In this document: positions 36,059 through 46,434 of the stretch, in pieces
Layout of the letters: the number at the start of each line of letters is the position of its first letter
Position numbering within the stretch: position 1 is the first letter of the stretch
NCBI RefSeq assembly: GCF_020164455.1
Contig: NZ_JAIQWW010000004.1
Location: 124,001-188,000, forward strand
DNA length: 64,000 bases
From: Phyllobacterium chamaecytisi
GTDB lineage: Bacteria; Pseudomonadota; Alphaproteobacteria; Rhizobiales; Rhizobiaceae
Direction of reading: 5' to 3'
Translations under genes and position numbers: made by a program
The notes under the pieces: generated by a model
What the model was told of the DNA's origin: nothing
Databases searched by the model: none
Seen by the model: the letters and a program-made list of their open reading frames with translations, nothing else

Positions 36059-37087
36059 ATGGGTGTATTCCAGTTTATTTCAATGGGCGGCAAGTCCCTA
36101 AAATGTGCGCTGCTGCTTGTAACCATGGGGTTCGCCAGCATCTCCGGCGCATCCGCGCAGGCGCTTGCGCCCGAATTACCTGAAGTGCCGCCACTCGATA
36201 TTCCCAACATCCCCAATCTTAAAGGGTACGCCAATCCGAAGGCTCCCGAGAACAACCCGTTTGCCAACGAACCGGAACTCGTGCTGTCAGCCAAACTTTC
36301 CGACAAGGGCCAAGCAATTCCACGTGGTCTCGTTTGGCGTGTATTCTCACCGGAGCCAAGCGGCGACGGCAAACTGGCACTGCTGGCGACTGCCAAGGGT
36401 GGAACGACCTCGTTCAACCTGGCTCCCGGCAGCTATCTGGTACATGTAGCTTTCGGTCGCGCAGGCGCGACGAAGCGAATTACCATGACCCGCGCCAAGC
36501 GCACGGAAACGATGATCCTCGATGCCGGCGGAGTGAAACTCAACGCGACCCTTTCAGGCGGCGGGCGCATACCGCCGGATCAGCTGCGATTTTCCATCTA
36601 TGAAGATCACGCCGACCAGAGCGGCGAACGTGCACTGATCATCCCGGACGTCAAACCTGATAGCGTGGTGCGCCTCAATACCGGCACCTACCAGATCGTC
36701 TCCAACTACGGCACCGCGAACGCTGTGATCCGCTCGGATATCCGTGTCGAGGCCGGCAAAATCACGGAAGCCAACGTGGAACACCGTGCCGCATTGCTGA
36801 CGATGAAGCTCGTGCGCGAGGCTGGCGGCGAGGCGCTGGCCGATACTGCCTGGTCCGTCCTGACGACGTCCGGCGACATCGTGCGGGAAAGCGTCGGCGC
36901 CTTTGCTTCGATCGTCCTGGCGGAAGGCGAGTATGTCATCATCGCCAAGAACAAGGACCGCATCTACCAGCGCGATTTCAAGGTCGTCGCCGGCCGCAAT
37001 CAGGATGTTGAAGTGATCGCATCCGAAGCCGCAAGCTCACCGGCAACGACGAACCAACCTGCCGAGGGCGAAGAGCCACTTGATTGA
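36059..37087 (+). CDS. Exported protein of unknown function
   Basis: A 342-residue protein. The ATG at 36059 (or 36083) gives a signal peptide ending in FASISGASAQA; the longer frame from 35960 has no ribosome site. The mature chain begins with Pro-rich LPEVPPLDIPNIPNLKG. It is then a chain of beta strands, with repeated blocks of similar form (GLVWRVFSPEP…GTTSFNLAPGSYLVHVAFG and AWSVLTTSGD…GEYVIIAK) that suggest carboxypeptidase-regulatory-like beta sandwiches. Ends acidic (EGEEPLD). Probably periplasmic; no function inferred. Confidence 0.75.
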   Translation: MGVFQFISMGGKSLKCALLLVTMGFASISGASAQALAPELPEVPPLDIPNIPNLKGYANPKAPENNPFANEPELVLSAKLSDKGQAIPRGLVWRVFSPEPSGDGKLALLATAKGGTTSFNLAPGSYLVHVAFGRAGATKRITMTRAKRTETMILDAGGVKLNATLSGGGRIPPDQLRFSIYEDHADQSGERALIIPDVKPDSVVRLNTGTYQIVSNYGTANAVIRSDIRVEAGKITEANVEHRAALLTMKLVREAGGEALADTAWSVLTTSGDIVRESVGAFASIVLAEGEYVIIAKNKDRIYQRDFKVVAGRNQDVEVIASEAASSPATTNQPAEGEEPLD

Positions 37088-37906
37088 TCAATAGGCTCTG
37101 TGCTCCAGCGAGAAAACCGCATTGTAAAGATATTCGAGCAATTGCTTGCGGTCTTCCAGCGGCTTCAATTCGTCCCAGCTAATAACCCGGCCGATCCGCA
37201 CATTGATTGCCTTACCGGACAATCTGCGAAATTCGCGTATCAGCAGCGAAATGCGCAAAGTCATCGAAACTTTGCTCGCGAGGTGGAAGAAGCGCCCGTT
37301 CTGTCCGCCGAAATAGACCGGGATCACCGAGGCCTTAGCTTGCTGCACGAGCTTTGCCGGAAAAATCTTCCAGGGCAAATCCTCTGCCCTGCCAAAGCCC
37401 TTGGGCGCTGTCGCAACACCACCGGCCGGAAAGACGACGATCGTTACGCCCTGCTTCAAAAGCCGCACGGCCTCGTGACGGGTCGCCATATTCATCGTCA
37501 TGGCTTCCTTCGTTTCGTCGAAACAGACAGGAAGCGCATAGGGACGAATTTCCGGCACCTTCATCAGATCATTGTTGATGAGAACGCGGAATGGCCGACC
37601 GAGCTGCTCGGCCAATGCCAGAGACGCAATGCCGTCGCCGATGCCAAAAGGATGGTTGGCTATGATCACCAACGGCGTATCGGGAAGATTTTGCGGTGGC
37701 CACTGGTCCTGAACGTCGAGACGGATGTTGATCAGATCCATCATGCGACAGAAAACATCGATACCCGCTGGGACGATGTCGCTCCGCCACGTATTATAGA
37801 GCCCGGCATAGTAGTTGCGACCGGAAAGGCCTTCGATCGAGCGGATAAGCCATTGGGTCAGGCGGGTCTGCGTGTCGTTGGCATAAGAAAGCTCTGGAAA
37901 CTGCAC
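37088..37906 (-). CDS. Lysophospholipid acyltransferase family protein (PlsC-like)
   Basis: A 272-residue membrane-associated acyltransferase. The catalytic His-Asp pair is in IIANHPFGIGDGIAS, where the spacing is H-x5-D rather than the common H-x4-D. A later VVFPAGGVATAPKG block matches the family motif (FPEG-like). Such proteins acylate glycerol- or ornithine-containing lipids; the odd H-x5-D form is seen in some rhizobial members. It is convergent with the preceding exported protein gene, with adjoining stops. Confidence 0.85.
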   Translation of the reverse strand: MQFPELSYANDTQTRLTQWLIRSIEGLSGRNYYAGLYNTWRSDIVPAGIDVFCRMMDLINIRLDVQDQWPPQNLPDTPLVIIANHPFGIGDGIASLALAEQLGRPFRVLINNDLMKVPEIRPYALPVCFDETKEAMTMNMATRHEAVRLLKQGVTIVVFPAGGVATAPKGFGRAEDLPWKIFPAKLVQQAKASVIPVYFGGQNGRFFHLASKVSMTLRISLLIREFRRLSGKAINVRIGRVISWDELKPLEDRKQLLEYLYNAVFSLEHRAY

Positions 37907-38003
37907 GTGGACTCCGCAAAATATTGAAACAGCTCAGATTTTCTCAACACTATATGACAGCGTGATGAAGCCACCACGCTGTCATATTTCATGTTCGCTT
38001 AGA

Positions 38004-39992
38004 TCACTCGGCCGCCGCGCGCAACAGATCCGGCGGCGTTGCTTCGCTCCTGAGCTGCTCGATCGCATCATCCAGCTTCAACGAGGTCTGGTTCTGCGAA
38101 CCGAGGCGGCGCATATTGACGGAACGCTCCTCGGCTTCGCGCATGCCGCAAACGAGTATGACCGGCACCTTCTGCAGGGAATGCTCCCGAACCTTGTAGT
38201 TGATCTTCTCGTTGCGGAAGTCGGTGATGACCTGCAGACCGGCGGCCTTCAGCTCCTTGGCGACCTGCTTGCCATATTCATCGGCTTCCGAAGTGATCGT
38301 TGCGACCACAACTTGCACCGGCGCAAACCACAGCGGCATGTGACCTGAATAGTTCTCGATCAGGATGCCGAGAAAACGTTCCATCGAACCGCAAATGGCG
38401 CGATGGATCATCACCGGCTGCTTCTTCTCCGAGGTGGAGTCGATGTAGAAAGCGCCGAAACGCTCAGGGAGGTTGAAATCCACCTGCGTCGTGCCGCATT
38501 GCCAGTCGCGCCCGATAGCATCACGCAGCACATATTCGAACTTGGGACCGTAGAAGGCACCCTCGCCCGGATTGATCGACGTCTTGATCTTGCCGCCAGA
38601 CTGTTCCTCAATCGTCTTGAGTACCTGGCCCATGACTTCTTCGGCGCGGTCCCACAACTCATCCGAACCGACGCGCTTATCGGGACGCGTCGACAGTTTC
38701 ACCGTGATGCCTTCAAATCCGAAATCGGCATAGGTCGTGAGGATCAGATCGTTGATGCGCAGGCATTCCGCCGCCATCTGCTCGTCAGTGCAGAAAATAT
38801 GTGCATCGTCCTGCGTGAAGCCACGCACGCGCATCAGGCCATGCAACGCGCCCGAAGGCTCATAGCGATGCACGTTGCCGAATTCCGCAAGCTTCACCGG
38901 CAGATCGCGGTATGATTTCAGCCCATGCTTGAAGATCATGACATGGCCGGGACAGTTCATGGGCTTCAGCGCAAACACACGCTCGTCGTCGGTCTCGTCA
39001 CCGGCGACAGTAACCTTGAACATATTATCACGGTACCAGCCCCAATGACCGGACGTCTCCCACAGCGATTTGTCGAGCACCTGCGGCGCATTGACTTCGC
39101 TGTAACCATGGCTGTCCAGCCGACGCCGCATGTAGCTGACGAGGCTCTGGAACATCTTCCAGCCTTTCGGATGCCAGAATACTACGCCCGGGCCCTCTTC
39201 CTGGAAGTGGAACAGATCCATTTCGCGCCCGAGACGACGGTGATCGCGCTTCTCCGCCTCTTCCAGCATGTGCAGATAGGAATTGAGATCAGCATCATTG
39301 TTGAAAGCCGTCCCATAGATACGGCTCAGCATCGGATTGTTGCTGTCGCCGCGCCAGTAGGCACCCGCAACCTTCATCAACTTGAAGGAATTGCCAATCT
39401 GGCCGGTCGAGACCATATGCGGGCCGCGGCAAAGATCGTACCAGTCGCCTTGGCGATAGATCTTCAGATCCTGGCCTTCGGGAATGGCATCGACGAGCTC
39501 CACCTTATATGCCTCGCCCTTCTCGGCGAAAACCTTGCGCGCCTTTTCGCGTGACCAGATTTCCTTCGTGAACGGCTTGTTGCGGGCAATGATCTCCCGC
39601 ATCTTCTTCTCGATCACCGGCAGGTCATCCGGCGTGAATGGTTCGTTCTTGGCGAAATCGTAGTAAAAGCCATTCTCGATCACCGGGCCGATCGTGACCT
39701 GTGTTCCGGGAAACAACTCCTGCACCGCCTCGGCGAGAACATGGGCACAATCATGCCGGATCAATTCCAACGCGCGCGGGTCTTCCCGCGTCAGGATTTC
39801 GATCGAGCCTGAACCCTGCAACGGATCGGACAGATCGCGCACAGTGCCATCCACCGCATAGGCGACAGCTTTCTTGGCAAGTGATTTGGAAATGGATTCA
39901 GCAAGTTCCGCGCCGGTCATGGCAGCGTCATATTCGCGCTTCGAGCCATCGGGGAATTGCATGGATACAGTTTTGGCAACTGTTTGTGACAT
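38004..39992 (-). CDS. thrS: Threonyl-tRNA synthetase
   Basis: A 662-residue class II synthetase. The ATG at 39992 follows GGAGAAAATCG; the frame runs to 40019 without need. TGS domain (residues about 5-65: [14 protein letters not shown]), editing domain with [11 protein letters not shown], then the catalytic core: motif 2 ([30 protein letters not shown]) and motif 3 ([18 protein letters not shown]). Zn ligands include NCPGH. The anticodon-binding domain ends the protein. No T-box or leader is evident. Confidence 0.97.
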   Translation of the reverse strand: MSQTVAKTVSMQFPDGSKREYDAAMTGAELAESISKSLAKKAVAYAVDGTVRDLSDPLQGSGSIEILTREDPRALELIRHDCAHVLAEAVQELFPGTQVTIGPVIENGFYYDFAKNEPFTPDDLPVIEKKMREIIARNKPFTKEIWSREKARKVFAEKGEAYKVELVDAIPEGQDLKIYRQGDWYDLCRGPHMVSTGQIGNSFKLMKVAGAYWRGDSNNPMLSRIYGTAFNNDADLNSYLHMLEEAEKRDHRRLGREMDLFHFQEEGPGVVFWHPKGWKMFQSLVSYMRRRLDSHGYSEVNAPQVLDKSLWETSGHWGWYRDNMFKVTVAGDETDDERVFALKPMNCPGHVMIFKHGLKSYRDLPVKLAEFGNVHRYEPSGALHGLMRVRGFTQDDAHIFCTDEQMAAECLRINDLILTTYADFGFEGITVKLSTRPDKRVGSDELWDRAEEVMGQVLKTIEEQSGGKIKTSINPGEGAFYGPKFEYVLRDAIGRDWQCGTTQVDFNLPERFGAFYIDSTSEKKQPVMIHRAICGSMERFLGILIENYSGHMPLWFAPVQVVVATITSEADEYGKQVAKELKAAGLQVITDFRNEKINYKVREHSLQKVPVILVCGMREAEERSVNMRRLGSQNQTSLKLDDAIEQLRSEATPPDLLRAAAE

Positions 39993-40107
39993 CGATTTTC
40001 TCCTATCCAGTCCCGCCAACGATTGCGGGTGGTATCCAGCTTGCCGGAAACCGCTCCGGCGGGCGCACTTCTAAATGCTGTTTTGTCCGGCGTAAAGTGC
40101 TTAAAGT

Positions 40108-40473
40108 TCAAGTCTGAGGGCGATGAAGGCTCCAAAAGCGCCAGGGCATATACCAAAGAAACCGCCCATCCAGTACGGTCGGGACCGGATCCAGCCCGTG
40201 CGTACCGCCTGGCCCGCAGCGGACAAACCGGAAGAGACCCATCCAACCTCCGGTCCACAGGCCATAGCGGGCGACGGATTCGTAAGTATATTCCGAGCAG
40301 GTGGGAATATGGCGGCAGGAATTTCCAATAAATCCGGACAAGGTGAGCTGGTAGAGTCTGATCAGCCCTGTTCCTAACAAGCGTCCTGGCGTTTTCCGCC
40401 AGGATCCTTGCCAGTTACGCGAATATTTGCTGACAATCTTCGGCGTATGATCATGTACTGGTTTTTCACACAT
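40108..40473 (-). CDS. yidD: Membrane protein insertion efficiency factor YidD
   Basis: A 121-residue protein. The core RLYQLTLSGFIGNSCRHIPTCSEYT is the YidD signature with paired Cys, followed by ARYGLWTGGWMGLFRFVRCGPGG. Helps YidC-dependent membrane insertion. The N-terminal extension is charged. The start lies five bases past the stop of the IscU-like gene; the two are probably co-transcribed. No rnpA or oxaA is present here, unlike the usual rpmH-rnpA-yidD-yidC order. Confidence 0.93.
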   Translation of the reverse strand: MCEKPVHDHTPKIVSKYSRNWQGSWRKTPGRLLGTGLIRLYQLTLSGFIGNSCRHIPTCSEYTYESVARYGLWTGGWMGLFRFVRCGPGGTHGLDPVPTVLDGRFLWYMPWRFWSLHRPQT

Positions 40474-40478
40474 CGGTT

Positions 40479-40925
40479 TCAGGCTGCGGCTTCGGCGTTT
40501 TTCTTCTCGATCTGGTCAAGGCAATCCACCACAGCGTCAAATGTCAGCATCGTGGAATTGTGGCGCGCTTTATAGTCGCGCACCGGCTCAAGAAACTTCA
40601 GATCTTCGAACCTGCCCTCCGGCGGCGTACCGTTTTCCTTCAGCATCTTGAACATTCGGTCCCTGACGTCGCGCAGCTCCTGTGCCGTCGCGCCGATGAC
40701 ATGCCGCGCCATGATCGACGACGAAGCTTGCCCCAACGCGCAAGCCTTCACATCATGGGCAAAATCTGAAACGACGCCATCCTCAACCTTGAGGTCGACG
40801 GTAACAGTCGAGCCACAAAGTTTTGAATGAGCGGTGGCCGATGCATCCGGCTCCTCGAGACGCCCGAGCCGCTGGATGTTTCCGGCAAATTCCAGGATAC
40901 GCGTGTTGTAGACGTCATTGATCAT
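40479..40925 (-). CDS. IscU/SufU-like iron-sulfur scaffold protein
   Basis: A 148-residue member of the NifU N-domain fold. C37 is in SKLCGSTV and C62 in VKACALGQASSS. The expected third cluster Cys lies where ARHNSTMLTF has Ser124, so the usual three-Cys set is reduced to two. This variation makes scaffold function uncertain: it might bind a metal or cluster with other ligands. The Asp that helps release clusters may be in the GSTVTVDL segment. Upstream partner of yidD. Confidence 0.85.
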   Translation of the reverse strand: MINDVYNTRILEFAGNIQRLGRLEEPDASATAHSKLCGSTVTVDLKVEDGVVSDFAHDVKACALGQASSSIMARHVIGATAQELRDVRDRMFKMLKENGTPPEGRFEDLKFLEPVRDYKARHNSTMLTFDAVVDCLDQIEKKNAEAAA

Positions 40926-41197
40926 AATGAATGCCCGTTTTTCGACACAGTGTTCACCGCAAACGCGTCATTGTGCATCGCTTTGACCCTATGAATCCCG
41001 ATTTCAATCTCTATATAGTATTGGAGCGCACCAGCACAAAGTCGCATGTATTAAATTTTCGCGATGCGTTATTGTGTTGGTCGGGGCTGGAAACGTCTTC
41101 CAGCTCGCCTTCAATACACCGTCCGTTCCGATGGAGCGACTATCGTGTATTGCCGTTTAACTCGTCGCTCCTTTGAGGGCGGCTACGGGAGATCGCG

Positions 41198-41824
41198 ATG
41201 GATGCTATAATCAAAGTCCTGCAATCGGCAGCCGCCAAGCAGGACAATAATCGACGCCCCACTCAGGAAGAAGCCGAAGCAGCCGTTCGCACGCTACTGC
41301 TTTGGGCTGGCGATAATCCGGACCGCGAAGGTCTGTTGGATACGCCGCAACGAGTGGCCAACACATACAAGGAATTGTTCTCCGGTTATGCGCAGGATCC
41401 GGCCGACGTGCTCGGCCGTACCTTCGAGGAAGTCGCCGGATACGAGGACATGATCCTCATTCAGGATATTCCGTTCTTCTCGCACTGCGAACATCATATG
41501 GTGCCGATCATCGGCAAGGCGCATGTGGCTTACCTGCCCGATGGCGAGAAGGTCGTTGGCTTGTCGAAAATCGCCCGCGTGGTCGACATGTTTGCGCACC
41601 GCCTGCAGACACAGGAAAGCATGACAGCGCAGATCGCCAATGCAATCCAGGAGTCGCTGCGCCCGCGCGGTGTTGCGGTCATGATCGAGGCGGAACACAT
41701 GTGCATGGCTATGCGCGGCATCCGCAAAGCCGGTTCGACGACCACCACGACGACCTTTACCGGATCGTTCAAGACTGAAATCAACGAGCAGGTACGGTTC
41801 ATGACACTCGTCAGGGGCCGTTAG
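41198..41824 (+). CDS. folE: GTP cyclohydrolase I
   Basis: A 208-residue enzyme making dihydroneopterin triphosphate for folate. RBS GGGAGATCGCG. Blocks: [16 protein letters not shown], zinc and catalytic [39 protein letters not shown] and [15 protein letters not shown]. It is followed 17 bases later by hisI, a pairing common in rhizobia. The 272-base upstream gap shows no clear riboswitch. Confidence 0.96.
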   Translation: MDAIIKVLQSAAAKQDNNRRPTQEEAEAAVRTLLLWAGDNPDREGLLDTPQRVANTYKELFSGYAQDPADVLGRTFEEVAGYEDMILIQDIPFFSHCEHHMVPIIGKAHVAYLPDGEKVVGLSKIARVVDMFAHRLQTQESMTAQIANAIQESLRPRGVAVMIEAEHMCMAMRGIRKAGSTTTTTTFTGSFKTEINEQVRFMTLVRGR

Positions 41825-41841
41825 TTTCCAGAATTGGTATT

Positions 41842-42264
41842 ATGCCGAACGATTTGTTCTCCGCTTCCCTGAGCGACAAACATAACAATGAAGAAGGCGC
41901 GGTGTTCGCACCGCGCTTCGATGCGTCCGGATTGGTAACGACGGTCGTTACAGATGCCAGTGACGGCCAACTGCTGATGGTCGCGCACATGAACGCTGAT
42001 GCGCTGAAATTGACGCTGGAAACCGGCATCGCACATTATTGGTCGCGCTCACGTAAGTCCCTCTGGAAAAAGGGCGAAACATCCGGAAATTTACAGACGG
42101 TGGTCGAAATGCGCACCGACTGCGACCAGGATGCCCTGTGGTTGAAAGTAACTGTCGCCGGCGATGGCCCGACCTGCCACACCGGACGCCGCTCGTGCTT
42201 TTATCGTCAGATCGTCACGACGAATGGAACATCATCATTGGTAATGCAGTTAGAGACAAAGTAG
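41842..42264 (+). CDS. hisI: Phosphoribosyl-AMP cyclohydrolase
   Basis: A 140-residue enzyme of histidine synthesis. Motifs: [35 protein letters not shown] and the metal-binding [11 protein letters not shown], followed by [14 protein letters not shown]. Stand-alone HisI without HisE fusion. Same strand and 17 bases after folE. The 260-base gap to the patatin gene has no feature that I can see. Confidence 0.95.
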   Translation: MPNDLFSASLSDKHNNEEGAVFAPRFDASGLVTTVVTDASDGQLLMVAHMNADALKLTLETGIAHYWSRSRKSLWKKGETSGNLQTVVEMRTDCDQDALWLKVTVAGDGPTCHTGRRSCFYRQIVTTNGTSSLVMQLETK

Positions 42265-42524
42265 AGGCCTTCCTGGCCGTGAAACCACTACAGCTCCTTG
42301 TATCCGAAAAGATGGCCTCACACCATTTCGACCCCATAACGCATTCACGACCTAGCCATACGGACAATAATGGTCAGGAAAACCTCTATGCCTCGCAACC
42401 GCCATCATCGTCTTTTGTAATCCCATTTCATTGGTTGGCTAATGGGTCACAAATCCGCAATATTCATCCTTTGGATACCAATACAAAGGAATAATGAAAG
42501 AGCAGTGTTTCAGGAGTATATGTC

Positions 42525-43493
42525 ATGCTCGAATGGGCATCGCGCCGGATGCGCGCGGCAGAACCGATCGGTATCGATAACACTCCGGACGTGCCAGTAA
42601 TCACGCCGGAAGTGCCTCGCGACCGCAAGACGCCCATTGCGCTTGCGCTTGGTGGCGGCGCTGCCCGCGGTTGGGCGCATATCGGCGTACTGCGTGCCCT
42701 TGATGAGGCTGGCATAGAAATTTCCATGATTGCCGGAACATCGATCGGCGCCCTTGTTGGCGGTTGCTATCTGGGCGGCAAGCTTGATCAGCTTGAGGAT
42801 TTTGCCCGCAGCCTGACCAAGCGAGGCCTTTTCAGCCTGCTCGACCTGCGTTTTCGGGGCAACGGCCTTTTCGGCGGCATGAAACTCGATCGCCGCCTGC
42901 GCGAGCACCTCGAAGAACTCGCTATTGAAGATCTGCCAAAGCGCTTTATTGCCGTATGCACCGAGATCAATACCGGTCATGAAATCTGGTTGACACGAGG
43001 CAGCCTGATAACCGCGATGCGGGCTTCCTATGCCTTGCCCGGCGTGTTCGAACCTGTCGAATGCAATGGCAGGACACTCGTCGATGGTGCACTGGTAAAC
43101 CCGGTTCCCGTCGCGGTCTGCCGGTCTTACGAGCATCCGCTGGTTGTCGCCGTCAACCTGCACTATGACCAGTTTGGCCGAGCCGCTGTCATCAAGCATG
43201 CAGCGGAAGCTCCAAATCCTGGTTTGGTCGATGGCGAAGCAGTTCGTGCCCACCCTTCCTATTCCAAGCGGCTGGGCATCACCGGTGTCATGATGGAATC
43301 GTTCAACATAATCCAGGACCGGATTTCACGTGCACGTATGGCAGGAGATCCGCCTGACATCATGCTGATGCCGAAGATCGGTCATGTTGGTCTCGCTGAA
43401 TTCCATCGTGCCGACGAGGCGATCAAACTCGGCTATGAAGAAACCATGGCGCGCGTCGGCGAACTGGAGCGCATGCAAAAACTCGTTTTTTGA
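42525..43493 (+). CDS. Patatin-like phospholipase (RssA-like)
   Basis: A 322-residue acyl hydrolase. The glycine-rich oxyanion loop GGGAARGWAHIGVL is followed by nucleophile S73 in GTSIG and catalytic Asp D187 in VDGALVNP (Ser-Asp dyad). Start after AGGAG. Follows folE-hisI, as in many rhizobia, but separated by 260 bases. Substrate unknown; likely membrane lipids. Confidence 0.92.
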   Translation: MLEWASRRMRAAEPIGIDNTPDVPVITPEVPRDRKTPIALALGGGAARGWAHIGVLRALDEAGIEISMIAGTSIGALVGGCYLGGKLDQLEDFARSLTKRGLFSLLDLRFRGNGLFGGMKLDRRLREHLEELAIEDLPKRFIAVCTEINTGHEIWLTRGSLITAMRASYALPGVFEPVECNGRTLVDGALVNPVPVAVCRSYEHPLVVAVNLHYDQFGRAAVIKHAAEAPNPGLVDGEAVRAHPSYSKRLGITGVMMESFNIIQDRISRARMAGDPPDIMLMPKIGHVGLAEFHRADEAIKLGYEETMARVGELERMQKLVF

Positions 43494-43499
43494 ACCGCT

Positions 43500-43931
43500 T
43501 CAGGCAGTGGCGATATAGCTGCGAATCTCTTCCGACTCGCGCTCCACTTCCTCGATACGAAGTTTGACGACATCACCGATCGAGACAATTCCGTGCAAAT
43601 GCCCGTCCTTTTCCACGGGCAGATGGCGAAACCGGCCTTGCGTCATGATTTCCATGACCTGATTAATAGTGTGCTTCTCACTGCAGACCTTGACCTTCAT
43701 GGTCATGCTTTCCGAAATCGGCTTCCATAAGGCATCGGCCCCCTGGGCGGCAATTTGCCTGACAACGTCGCGTTCGGACAAAATGCCCTTGATGGCATTG
43801 TTCCGGTCACAAACGACAATTGCACCGATCTTGTGCTTTGCGAGGATCGTAATTGCATCGCCGAGCGTCGTCTCCGGCGGCGTGCTGAATACGTCATAGC
43901 CTTTTCGTTCGAGAATCAGTTTGACAGTCAT
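43500..43931 (-). CDS. Tandem CBS domain protein
   Basis: A 143-residue protein made of two CBS motifs. AAGGAGG lies six bases before the second ATG (43931), so the ATG at 43937 is not chosen. Repeats: VVCDRNNAIKGILSERDVVRQI and LPVEKDGHLHGIVSIGDVVKLRI, each with the GI-SxxD-V nucleotide-binding form. Stand-alone CBS proteins bind adenosyl ligands and regulate partner enzymes. Convergent with patatin gene. Confidence 0.93.
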   Translation of the reverse strand: MTVKLILERKGYDVFSTPPETTLGDAITILAKHKIGAIVVCDRNNAIKGILSERDVVRQIAAQGADALWKPISESMTMKVKVCSEKHTINQVMEIMTQGRFRHLPVEKDGHLHGIVSIGDVVKLRIEEVERESEEIRSYIATA

Positions 43932-44041
43932 GTACATCCTCCTTGCACATTGGCTTCTCGATCACCGTATCATCCCCCGGATACATCCGATGATCTAATT
44001 CATGGTGCGCGTATGCGCTGCCTATTGCAACTATTTTGCAA

Positions 44042-44776
44042 TTATACCATCAATTCCGGATCCATTCGACCATTGTCACGCCTGTCGAACAAGGAAATGC
44101 CCAGAAAGCCGACAAGGAAGCCGCCAATATGCGCTTCCCAGGCAATCGTCGCAGAACTATCGACGCCGACGGAGAGCATTCCGGTTAGAATATTGGTGAC
44201 AAACCACACGCCGAGGAAGGTCAGGACGGTTCGCATGCGAAGCGCCACCACGATAGGCAGGATATCGCCGACAAAGGCCGCAGAATTGCGCAAGGGGGAG
44301 CGGCGGAAACCGAAGCGCGCCGCCGCACCCATCATGCCGGAAATCGCGCCTGACGCACCCACCAAAGGTGCGATACTGTCCGGATAGACGGCAAAATGCG
44401 TCATCACGGCAGCGATCGATGTTACGATCCAGAACAGGGTCGTCCGCAACGGACCAATCCGCGCCGCCAGTGGTGACCCGAAGGCAGCCAGCCAGATCAT
44501 ATTGAGCGCTATATGGGCGATGCTCCCATGCATCAGTGAGTAGGTCACGGTTGTCAGCCAGGCGGCCGGTGATGTGAACCCGCCATACTCTGAAAAACGG
44601 GCCGGAATGAAAGCGAAATTCAAAAGAAATTCATTGTTCTGCTCATCGCTCAGGACATAGGTTTCCAGAACGAAGACAACGCCGCATAGGCCCATGATGG
44701 CCAATATGACACCCGGAATATTGAAGATCGGCTCGCCCCTTGTGGACCGGTTCCGGATATCCGCTGGATCGTTCAT
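44042..44776 (-). CDS. Rhomboid family intramembrane serine protease
   Basis: A 244-residue membrane protein with six hydrophobic segments. Catalytic Ser S142 in GASGAISGMMG, His H216 in WEAHIGGFLVGFLG, and the HxxxN pair HIALN (His88, Asn92) in transmembrane segment 2. These form the rhomboid core. Substrates are single-pass membrane proteins. Alone on the minus strand. The 301-base gap before the PAS gene (44777-45077) shows no clear feature. Confidence 0.92.
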   Translation of the reverse strand: MNDPADIRNRSTRGEPIFNIPGVILAIMGLCGVVFVLETYVLSDEQNNEFLLNFAFIPARFSEYGGFTSPAAWLTTVTYSLMHGSIAHIALNMIWLAAFGSPLAARIGPLRTTLFWIVTSIAAVMTHFAVYPDSIAPLVGASGAISGMMGAAARFGFRRSPLRNSAAFVGDILPIVVALRMRTVLTFLGVWFVTNILTGMLSVGVDSSATIAWEAHIGGFLVGFLGISLFDRRDNGRMDPELMV

Positions 44777-45077
44777 TCTTGTTCATGGCCTTTGTTGCTG
44801 ATGACGAACGCTATCTGGTTCGGGTCTCGGGTGCAAAGCCCCACGAACAGAAAAAAGACCGCTCAGTGGGTCTGGGCGGCCTCGAATTTCAGGATAGTTG
44901 ATCATGCAAACTCTAGTGAAAGCACTGTCTCACAGCGCGGCTCACGGCTCAATCGAAACCACTTGTTAACCTTAATCGGCTGCCGCGGTGGAGACTACGC
45001 CATCTTTGGTGGCGCCAGCAGTTTGTCAGTGACAGAGTCCGGATGACAAGAAGAATCGCGTTGAGCGCCGAAAGCAG

Positions 45078-45719
45078 ATGAACCCTATGCGGCATGATGG
45101 AACAAGCGAGCTTTTTGCCTATTGGAACAGGCTGCGCGGCACCCGCGCCGCGCCGGAGCGCCGGGAGATAGCACCCGCTTCGATCAGGAAATATCTCGCC
45201 GATACCTTTATCGTCCAGGCAATCGGATCGGGCGAGCCGCGCTTCCGCCTCGCCGGAACCCGCATATGTTCGGTCTATGGCCGGGAATTGAGGAGCGCGT
45301 CGTTTGGCTCACTCTGGCAGATAAAGGACCGAAGCAATATCGTACGCCTCATCAAGAACAGCATGACGAACAAGTCCGTCGTTCAGCTGACGTACGAAGG
45401 TAAGAGTACTCGTGGCCGCCGAGCCCTGTTCGAATTGATTCTTTTGCCACTCGCCAGCGAGGCCAATGAACGGCATCTCATAGGGATGATCATTTCACTG
45501 GGAAGGCCTTTCTGGCTCGAATCCGATCCTATCGTCGAAAACCGCCTCCAATCGATTTCGATCATCGATCCGCGTTACCCGGCGCGCAGCTTGGCCGGTG
45601 ATTCCATTCTTACAGGTCCAGAGAATACGGCATCCGCAACCCTGCCCGCCGCGCGGACGATCATCAGCCGCAAGGTCGGGCATCTGCGCGTATTCGACGG
45701 CGGAAAAACCATCGACTAG
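45078..45719 (+). CDS. PAS domain protein (PAS_5-like)
   Basis: A 213-residue protein. The N-terminal 140 residues carry the alphaproteobacterial PAS_5 form: a helix followed by YLADTFIVQAIGSGEPRFRLAGTRICSVYGRELR, where strands and the AGTRIC-YGRE block are diagnostic. The C-terminal 70 residues are poorly conserved. No kinase or output domain, so it probably senses a small ligand or partner. The next gene on the same strand codes a PilZ protein. Confidence 0.8.
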   Translation: MNPMRHDGTSELFAYWNRLRGTRAAPERREIAPASIRKYLADTFIVQAIGSGEPRFRLAGTRICSVYGRELRSASFGSLWQIKDRSNIVRLIKNSMTNKSVVQLTYEGKSTRGRRALFELILLPLASEANERHLIGMIISLGRPFWLESDPIVENRLQSISIIDPRYPARSLAGDSILTGPENTASATLPAARTIISRKVGHLRVFDGGKTID

Positions 45720-45825
45720 GTTAGCAATTTCTAAGCAACGGCCGTCATCGTTACCTTCGCGTTAAGACTTGTGACGTAATCTTTCAACATCAGACACTGT
45801 CGATTCCCATATCTGGACAGCCTTC

Positions 45826-46434
45826 ATGCAAATATACCGTGACGTTTCGAGCCCCAATCTTGCCGCCGCGGGCAAGTACTATAGCGTGAAAGTGCAACTA
45901 TATGGTCGCTTCATGCTGGAGGATCGTACCGAGCACGTCTGCCAGATCGATGAAATGTCGCCCGGCGATGTCATCATCACCACGGATGTGATGGCGAACA
46001 ATGGCGAGCGGGTTGTTGCCTACATTGACCATATTGGCCGCGTTGAAGGCACTATCGAGCGCATGGTCAATGGCGGGTTTCAAGTTTCCCTGACCGCATC
46101 GGATCGTAAGAAGAACAAGATTGCCGCGCAACTGACGTGGCTCGCCAATAAACATGAGCTGGACATGCCGGAAGACCGGCGTCACCAACGTGTTGCGCCG
46201 CGCAATCCTATCACGACGCTGTCGATGGCCGATGGCAGGCAATATCCTTGCCGTATCCTCGACCTCTCCATATCGGGAGCGGCCGTTGAATTGCGCATGC
46301 GCCCTGCCCTGAACAGCCAGGTTATCCTAGGTTCCATGCGTGGCCGTGTCGTCCGTCACTTCGAAGAAGGCATCGCAATCGAATTCGCAACAGTGCAAAG
46401 CCGCGAAGCGATCGATATCGCCTTCGAAGGGTAA
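45826..46434 (+). CDS. PilZ domain protein
   Basis: A 202-residue protein. The C-terminal PilZ domain (about 122-200) has the c-di-GMP Arg motif DRRHQRVAP and the DLSISGAAVELRM block (D/N-x-S-x2-G). The N-terminal part resembles a second PilZ-like fold (YYSVKVQLYGRFML…CQIDEMSPGDV), a tandem form common in rhizobia. Likely c-di-GMP effector in motility or exopolysaccharide. Confidence 0.92.
   Translation: MQIYRDVSSPNLAAAGKYYSVKVQLYGRFMLEDRTEHVCQIDEMSPGDVIITTDVMANNGERVVAYIDHIGRVEGTIERMVNGGFQVSLTASDRKKNKIAAQLTWLANKHELDMPEDRRHQRVAPRNPITTLSMADGRQYPCRILDLSISGAAVELRMRPALNSQVILGSMRGRVVRHFEEGIAIEFATVQSREAIDIAFEG

Noticed and set aside
41000-41197. Riboswitch ahead of folE
   Set aside because: No recognisable conserved pocket or stem set; only ordinary leader.
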